Positions 59,931-64,000 of a DNA stretch of 64,000 nucleotides are shown here, in pieces. The notes under the pieces were generated by a model that made no database searches, was not told the origin of the DNA, and saw only the letters and a list, made by a program, of their open reading frames with translations. The translations under genes and the position numbers were made by a program. The DNA comes from CALDTK01 sp965213735 (GTDB lineage Bacteria; Bacteroidota; Bacteroidia; Chitinophagales; Saprospiraceae): positions 62,001 to 126,000 of the forward strand of contig CBDCAB010000005.1 of assembly GCA_965213735.1 (NCBI GenBank). Reading direction: 5' to 3'. How positions within the stretch are numbered: position 1 is the first letter of the stretch; every line of letters starts with the position of its first letter.

Positions 59931-60566
59931 ATGAGATCGCCACGCTTACTTGCTTACCTCGACGAGCGCTGTTCGCCCATCCCGCCTTACCTCCTCACCG
60001 TCGAGCGCAATACCCACCTCCGCACAGTTTCTCCGCAAATGCTGAGTGGCCATATGCAAGGCAGGTTTCTGGCATGGCTGGTTTCCTGGCTTTCGCCAAA
60101 ACGAATCCTCGACGTAGGGACATTCACCGGCTACAGTGCACTTTGTTTTGCCGAAAGGCTACCCAAAACTGGTTACGTGCACACCATCGAGCGAAACGAT
60201 GAACTTCACGAGCTCATAATGCACCATATTCAATTAGCAGGTTTTGGCGAAAGCATAAACCTTCATATCGGCGACGCCAACAAACTTATACCTACGCTGC
60301 ACGAACAGTGGGACCTTGTGTATCTCGATGCAAAAAAATCTGACTATCCTTTGCAGTTCGAACTAGTAGCCAAACAACTCGCGCCTGGTGGCACCATTTT
60401 ATTGGATAATGTGCTGTGGGATGGACAGGTGCTCGATACCCACAACGACAGAAAAACAAGCTCCTTGCTGCGCGACTGGACCCTCGCCCTAGCTCAAAAT
60501 GAGAGGTTTGAGACGCTGATGCTGCCGATGAGCGATGGCCTGATGCTGGTGCGAGAAAGAAAGTGA
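59931..60566 (+). CDS. SAM-dependent O-methyltransferase (CCoAOMT family)
   Basis: 211 residues, class I methyltransferase of the caffeoyl-CoA O-methyltransferase family (Methyltransf_3). Seen: N-terminal MLSGHMQGRFLAWLVSWLSP, SAM motif I ILDVGTFTGYSALCFAERL, YVHTIERNDEL (motif II), INLHIGDANKLIP, DLVYLDAKKSDYPLQFEL with the metal-binding Asp, and GTILLDNVLWDGQVLD. The substrate is unknown. Two exact 14-mers lie within 152 bp of each other in opposite orientations (60089 and 60241). It converges with the next gene with zero spacing. Confidence 0.93.
   Translation: MRSPRLLAYLDERCSPIPPYLLTVERNTHLRTVSPQMLSGHMQGRFLAWLVSWLSPKRILDVGTFTGYSALCFAERLPKTGYVHTIERNDELHELIMHHIQLAGFGESINLHIGDANKLIPTLHEQWDLVYLDAKKSDYPLQFELVAKQLAPGGTILLDNVLWDGQVLDTHNDRKTSSLLRDWTLALAQNERFETLMLPMSDGLMLVRERK
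60089..60102 (-). repeat. 14-bp dispersed motif (exact)
   Basis: Exact motif on the minus strand in the O-methyltransferase gene (L-S-P-K). Confidence 0.9.
60241..60254 (+). repeat. 14-bp dispersed motif (exact)
   Basis: Exact motif on the plus strand in the O-methyltransferase gene (F-G-E-S). Confidence 0.9.
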
Positions 60567-61769
60567 TTACTCAATCACCATCAACTCAGTGCCGATACCC
60601 GTAGCCACTGCACTACCTGTACCCAACGGACTGTCGATGCCATAATCATTGTCGTTGATGAGGAACACTTTGCCTGCTGCATCGACAGCCAATCCTTCAG
60701 GTTTATCAAGTCGAGGAGGGTAGCCCGCGGCCAGCAAATCGATGTAGAGCGTTTTGGGCGCAATCAGCACGCCAGAAGTCACCGCCGTGGCCGGACTGCG
60801 AAACCGCTCAGGATGAAGCCCGTCGACATTAAGAAAATCGATGCGCTGAAGGTCGATCGCATAAATTTCAGCAGACCACTTGCCGCCAAATAATATTCCG
60901 TGCTCTAGCACCAGCAGCCTTCCATCTGGAGCCACGGCCATGTCTCCAATCTTGCGCTGCGTACCGTCGAGGGCATACACAAATGCCCGCACCTGATCAG
61001 TCTGAGGATCGAGTCGAAGTATGCGCACCAGCGGCGTAAAAGCATCGCCCCCTGGCGGACTCAGCGGGCCTTGCAGCGCAGCGTACAAATGTTCGTTGGT
61101 AAAGGCTAAACCCTCAAAGCCAAGGTTGGGCCGGCGCTGCAGCAGCCAACTCGGCAAAGGCTTGTCGTAGCGCTCAGTGGGCGTAGGCGTATAGCGCGTC
61201 AACGTACCCGCGTCGTCAATACTGAGGATGCTCGGTGCGTACTCTTCGCACAACCAAACACGCCCGCCACCAAACGCTATGCCCTCCGTATCGATGCCAC
61301 CATGCTGGTAATTGATGCGCTCAAAGTCAGGCCCGAGAGCGACTTCTACCACTGCTTTGGAGTCGCTGCTCTTTGGTGGCAGACCGTTATGCAGGCTGCC
61401 GAGAGCGCGGTAGTCGAGGGTGCGCCGACTCTGCGGATTGTAAGGAAGTGCGTCAATAAATCGTGCGGCGTTAAGGTTGAAGACTGCCGGCTGATAATTC
61501 GGTAGTGGAAAGCGTTTGGCGGGGGCACCCACAAATGCCGCAGCTTCGAGATTAGGTCCGCGGTCGGTATTCACCCACAGCTCACCGTTTGCGTCGATTG
61601 CGAGTCCGCTGTATCCACCTGCGTCGACAGTGATACCATCAATTCGAGTCAGCTCCGTGACGGCGATGGGATAGCGCTCCACGATACGCGCGTCGGGTCG
61701 TTCGGCTGCAGGATTGGAGCAACTGCTCAAGCCCATCAGCAGCACGTAGGTGGCAATAAGTTGGCGCAT
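60567..61769 (-). CDS. lipoprotein, phytase-like esterase family
   Basis: 400-residue lipoprotein (MRQLIATYVLLMGLSSC, Cys17) with a beta-propeller of the esterase-like-activity-of-phytase family (PF13449): YSGLAIDANGELWVNTDRGP, HGGIDTEGIAFGGGRVWLCE, RPNLGFEGLAFTNEHLYAAL, MAVAPDGRLLVLEHG and DKPEGLAVDAAGKVFLINDN. Members are secreted or periplasmic; activity is poorly known. The start is divergent from the VanX-type gene with only 29 bp between the two ATGs, a very compact promoter region. Confidence 0.88.
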   Translation of the reverse strand: MRQLIATYVLLMGLSSCSNPAAERPDARIVERYPIAVTELTRIDGITVDAGGYSGLAIDANGELWVNTDRGPNLEAAAFVGAPAKRFPLPNYQPAVFNLNAARFIDALPYNPQSRRTLDYRALGSLHNGLPPKSSDSKAVVEVALGPDFERINYQHGGIDTEGIAFGGGRVWLCEEYAPSILSIDDAGTLTRYTPTPTERYDKPLPSWLLQRRPNLGFEGLAFTNEHLYAALQGPLSPPGGDAFTPLVRILRLDPQTDQVRAFVYALDGTQRKIGDMAVAPDGRLLVLEHGILFGGKWSAEIYAIDLQRIDFLNVDGLHPERFRSPATAVTSGVLIAPKTLYIDLLAAGYPPRLDKPEGLAVDAAGKVFLINDNDYGIDSPLGTGSAVATGIGTELMVIE

Positions 61770-61798
61770 AGCGTGTAAACTTCGTAACCTCGCTACTC

Positions 61799-62494
61799 AT
61801 GAAAGCATGCGGCGTAGGAGTGGTTTGTGTGGTTTTGGCGACAGCTGCCTGCCATGCCCCGCAAGTAAATGCGATTGGAGCTTTGCCGCTAGCTGCAGAA
61901 GAGGTCGTCGCTCCAGAAGTTGTACCGCCTCCCGACTTTGACACGCTGGCTTGGACGGAGGTGATCCGGCTCGACACGAGTTTCGTGCTCGATCTGCGCT
62001 ATGCCTCAGACTCGAATTTTGTTGGCGAGCAACTGTATCCATGCGGTCGCTGCTTTTTGAGGCCACAGGCTGCGCTTTCGCTAAAACGGGTCCAGGACAG
62101 CTTACGCCAAAACGGGTTAGGTCTGGCGCTGTTCGATTGCTACCGCCCTTTGCCGGTGCAGTGGAAACTGTGGAACAAAGTGCCGGACCCGCGCTACGTG
62201 GCTGATCCACGCAAGGGCTCGCAGCATAACAAAGGTGTCGCTGTGGATTTGACGATCATCGACCTTGCTACTCGTAGGCCCCTCGACATGGGCACGCGCT
62301 ATGATTTCTTCGGGGGGGAAGCCTGGCACCGTGCCACCGCAGGTTTTGCAGAACCGATTCGCAGCAACCGCACCATGCTGCTGGGCATCATGAAGCACTT
62401 TGGCTGGCGGCCCACTAGCTCGGAGTGGTGGCATTATTCCTTCCCTCTAAGTAGAGCGGTAGCGCCAGTTGATGAGTGGGAGTGGGGGTGTTAG
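61799..62494 (+). CDS. D-Ala-D-Ala dipeptidase, VanX/M15 family
   Basis: 231-residue lipoprotein form of the M15D dipeptidases that split D-Ala-D-Ala from cell-wall turnover. Lipobox in VVLATAAC. Catalytic features: LDLRYASDSNFVGE, LFDCYRPLPVQWKLW with the Arg, zinc site SQHNKGVAVDLTIID (SxHxxGxAxD), and the final EWWHYSF (ExxH). Probably acts in peptidoglycan recycling with DacB and the epimerase. One-mismatch copies of the 14-mer occur at 61832 (same VLATAA codons as the e(P4) lipoprotein), 62074 and 62100. Vancomycin-resistance genes are absent. Confidence 0.92.
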   Translation: MKACGVGVVCVVLATAACHAPQVNAIGALPLAAEEVVAPEVVPPPDFDTLAWTEVIRLDTSFVLDLRYASDSNFVGEQLYPCGRCFLRPQAALSLKRVQDSLRQNGLGLALFDCYRPLPVQWKLWNKVPDPRYVADPRKGSQHNKGVAVDLTIIDLATRRPLDMGTRYDFFGGEAWHRATAGFAEPIRSNRTMLLGIMKHFGWRPTSSEWWHYSFPLSRAVAPVDEWEWGC

Positions 62495-62580
62495 GAGCCT
62501 TCGGCGGTTTTTGCCCTTCGGCTGTTTTGATGCTTCGCAGTTTTTGGCCTTCGGCCGTTTTTTGGCTAAAGCCGTTTGCT
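62494..62580 (+). repeat. GC-rich TTCGGC repeat
   Basis: Units of CCTTCGGCGGTTTTTG, CCTTCGGCTGTTTTG and CCTTCGGCCGTTTTTTGG, starting at the VanX-type stop codon. A further variant of the GGCTTCGCCGTTTT clusters. Confidence 0.75.
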
Positions 62581-62624
62581 CCGGGTGCGATGGGCTGTGC
62601 TGGAGTCTGGTTATGGGTGCTTTA

Positions 62625-62832
62625 GCGTGCATCGGATTGTTTTATAAAGGCTGCGGGCTTGTTAGGCTGCCCAGCCCGTCTGACCACTACGTGCTCAAAC
62701 AAACCGGCCGATCACATGGTGGACCTAACCGGCCCACTTAGGGCGCCCAGCACCCAAAGGTCTGGTTGCGCGTGCTTTAGCGCGCTTTGACTCGTTCTCC
62801 GAAGGATGAGTGTTCGTGCTAGGGCAGAGTGG
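62625..62832 (+). repeat. long dispersed repeat, copy B (tandem)
   Basis: About 208 bp from GCGTGCATCGGA to GGGCAGAGTGG; includes GGTGGACCTAACCGGCCCAC and the GCGCG-TGCTTTAG-CGCGC hairpin. About 90% identical to copy C, offset 224 bp, and shares ~120 bp with copy A at 1399-1520. Confidence 0.9.
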
Positions 62833-62848
62833 AATACGTGAGGTTAAG

Positions 62849-63055
62849 CGTGCATCGGACTGATCTATATAGGCTGCGGGCTTGTTAGGCTGCCCAGCCC
62901 GTCTGACCACTACGTGCTCAAACAAACCGGCCGATCACATGGTGGACCTAACCGGCCCACTTAGGGCGCCCAGCACCCAAAGGTCTGGTTGCGCGTGCTT
63001 TAGCGCGCTTTGTCTTGTACTCCGAAGGATGCGTGTTCGTGCTAGGGCAGAGTGG
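62849..63055 (+). repeat. long dispersed repeat, copy C (tandem)
   Basis: Second tandem copy of the repeat at 62625-62832. The gap to the next gene (63056-63249) holds only the 23-bp array. Confidence 0.9.
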
Positions 63056-63153
63056 CATTGCAGTCCGGCCGACGTCGCCCAACCGCACTGTAGGAGCTGA
63101 GGCAAAGAAACCTATTTACTAGTAAATCTTTGTTGTACAACGACTACCTCTAG

Positions 63154-63245
63154 CTTCCAGCAGCGCAGCGATCCAGCTTCCAGCAGCGCAGCAATCCAGC
63201 CTCCAGCAGCGCAGCGATCCAGCTTCCAGCAGCGCAGCAATCCAG
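63154..63245 (+). repeat. 23-bp tandem array, four copies
   Basis: Four back-to-back units of C(T/C)TCCAGCAGCGCAGC(G/A)ATCCAG, with alternating G/A at one site. It abuts the stop of the DUF4197 gene. Confidence 0.95.
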
Positions 63246-63249
63246 CCCC

Positions 63250-63972
63250 CTAATCCTGCTTCGCAAAAACCTTTCGTAACAATTCCGTAGTCCTGGCCGC
63301 AGTATTCTCTCGAATATTAAGTTCTTCTTTGGCAACCATGGCAAATAGCCCCGATAAAGCCTGCTGCGTAACGTAATCATCGAGTTCAGGATTAACGTCT
63401 TGAACGAGGGGTATCTGGTTGTAGCGCGAGACGACATCGCCCCAGTACTTACGCGCTTGAAATTTATCGAGCGAGTTGATAATCACAGGCTTAAACTTGG
63501 CGTACAGTTGATTGTAGGTCTTGGCGTTGAGGTAGGTAGTGGCTGCATCCTTATCGCCAAGCAAAATATTGGTGGCATCGGCGAACGTCATTTGCCGAAT
63601 GGCGTCGACAAAGATTGGCTTCGCTTGCTTGGCAGCATCAGAGGCACCCGCATTAATTTTTTCGATGATGATGTTTTCTACATCGGAGAAACCAGGTACA
63701 ACCTGGAGCTTATCGGTGACCTTACGCGCTTCTTCGGGAAGCAAGATTTTGTAGGGACTGCTAAAGTAGCCTTTGTCTGCGGCTAGCGCTTGAGCACCAG
63801 TACTGATGCCTTTAGTGAGCGCTTCTTTGAGGCCGCGACCAATGTCGGCCTCTGTAAGGCCAGCACCACTCAACTCGCTTGCAGTCGCGAGCACGCGATC
63901 AACGGTCTTTTGGTCGCAAGCAGGTGTGAAAATCAACAGGAATATTCCAGTAATGAGGGTTGTCAAACGCAT
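63250..63972 (-). CDS. DUF4197 lipoprotein
   Basis: 240 residues. Lipoprotein signal MRLTTLITGIFLLIFTPAC (Cys19), then the DUF4197 pattern: GLTEADIGRGLKEALTKGIS, LLPEEARKVTDKLQVVPGF, FVDAIRQMTFADATNILLGD, ATTYLNAKTYNQLYAKFKPV and the C-terminal QQALSGLFAMVAKEELNIRE. A helical periplasmic lipoprotein family of unknown function common in Proteobacteria and Bacteroidota. Complete; the window ends 28 bp upstream of its start, so its promoter is mostly outside view. Confidence 0.92.
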   Translation of the reverse strand: MRLTTLITGIFLLIFTPACDQKTVDRVLATASELSGAGLTEADIGRGLKEALTKGISTGAQALAADKGYFSSPYKILLPEEARKVTDKLQVVPGFSDVENIIIEKINAGASDAAKQAKPIFVDAIRQMTFADATNILLGDKDAATTYLNAKTYNQLYAKFKPVIINSLDKFQARKYWGDVVSRYNQIPLVQDVNPELDDYVTQQALSGLFAMVAKEELNIRENTAARTTELLRKVFAKQD

Positions 63973-64000
63973 GGCATCAACAACGGGTAGAGCAGGCCGG

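Noticed and set aside
61799..62494. Vancomycin-resistance gene vanX
   Set aside because: No vanH, vanA or vanRS nearby, and the enzyme has a lipoprotein signal; a peptidoglycan-recycling role fits better.

Overview
The window looks like a chromosomal segment of a marine-type Bacteroidota, most likely of the Saprospiria (Lewinella-like). Supporting evidence: two secreted proteins with C-terminal type IX secretion (T9SS) sorting tails, the T9SS regulator PorX, several small outer-membrane beta-barrels of the Bacteroidota type, a zinc-motif-poor Tgt, weak or absent Shine-Dalgarno sites and at least one TAnnTTTG-type -7 box. I saw no rRNA, tRNA or CRISPR array. Taxonomy is inferred from gene content only.

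Layout. 0.2-9.6 kb: housekeeping (tgt, TerB-like protein, mreB, DUF1990 protein, bestrophin, tail-specific protease, RNase HII). 9.7-20.7 kb: two T9SS cargo proteins (one a GH9 glycosidase), metF, a SWIM-like protein, topoisomerase IV subunit A, a sterol-desaturase-type hydroxylase. 20.7-27.6 kb: an accessory block made of two tandem copies of [hairpin element + repeat array + AAA-ATPase/PD-(D/E)XK gene]. The second copy is split by a 1.96-kb insertion sequence with a 15-bp target duplication. 27.6-37.3 kb: a SNF2 helicase, e(P4)-type phosphatase lipoprotein, DUF2461 protein, PaaI thioesterase plus thiolase, OmpA-family protein. 37.3-42.7 kb: an AT-richer, decaying accessory island with an Rhs core remnant, an M91-like metallopeptidase toxin domain, an overlapping lipoprotein gene, a dead XRE regulator, and two copies of a small antitoxin-like gene with broken toxin partners. 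42.8-64 kb: M14 peptidase, three tandem beta-barrels, fumarylacetoacetase, PBP4 plus dipeptide epimerase, a repeat-rich peptidoglycan-binding protein, HD phosphohydrolase, PorX, EamA transporter, O-methyltransferase, VanX-type dipeptidase and a DUF4197 lipoprotein.

How genes fit together. PorX controls T9SS, which would export the 9.7-kb and 11.7-kb products. DacB, the dipeptide epimerase and the VanX-type enzyme all act on peptidoglycan fragments. PaaI, the thiolase and FahA fit degradation of aromatic compounds.

The most unusual feature is repeat content. Intergenic gaps are packed with several interspersed families: paired-arm palindromes, 66-110 bp arrays, GC-rich tandem units and a 7-bp minisatellite. 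On top of this, an exact, non-palindromic 14-mer (GTTTTGGCGAAAGC) occurs 11 times, almost always inside unrelated genes and in several reading frames. That suggests a genome-wide DNA signal, for example for uptake, recombination or segregation.
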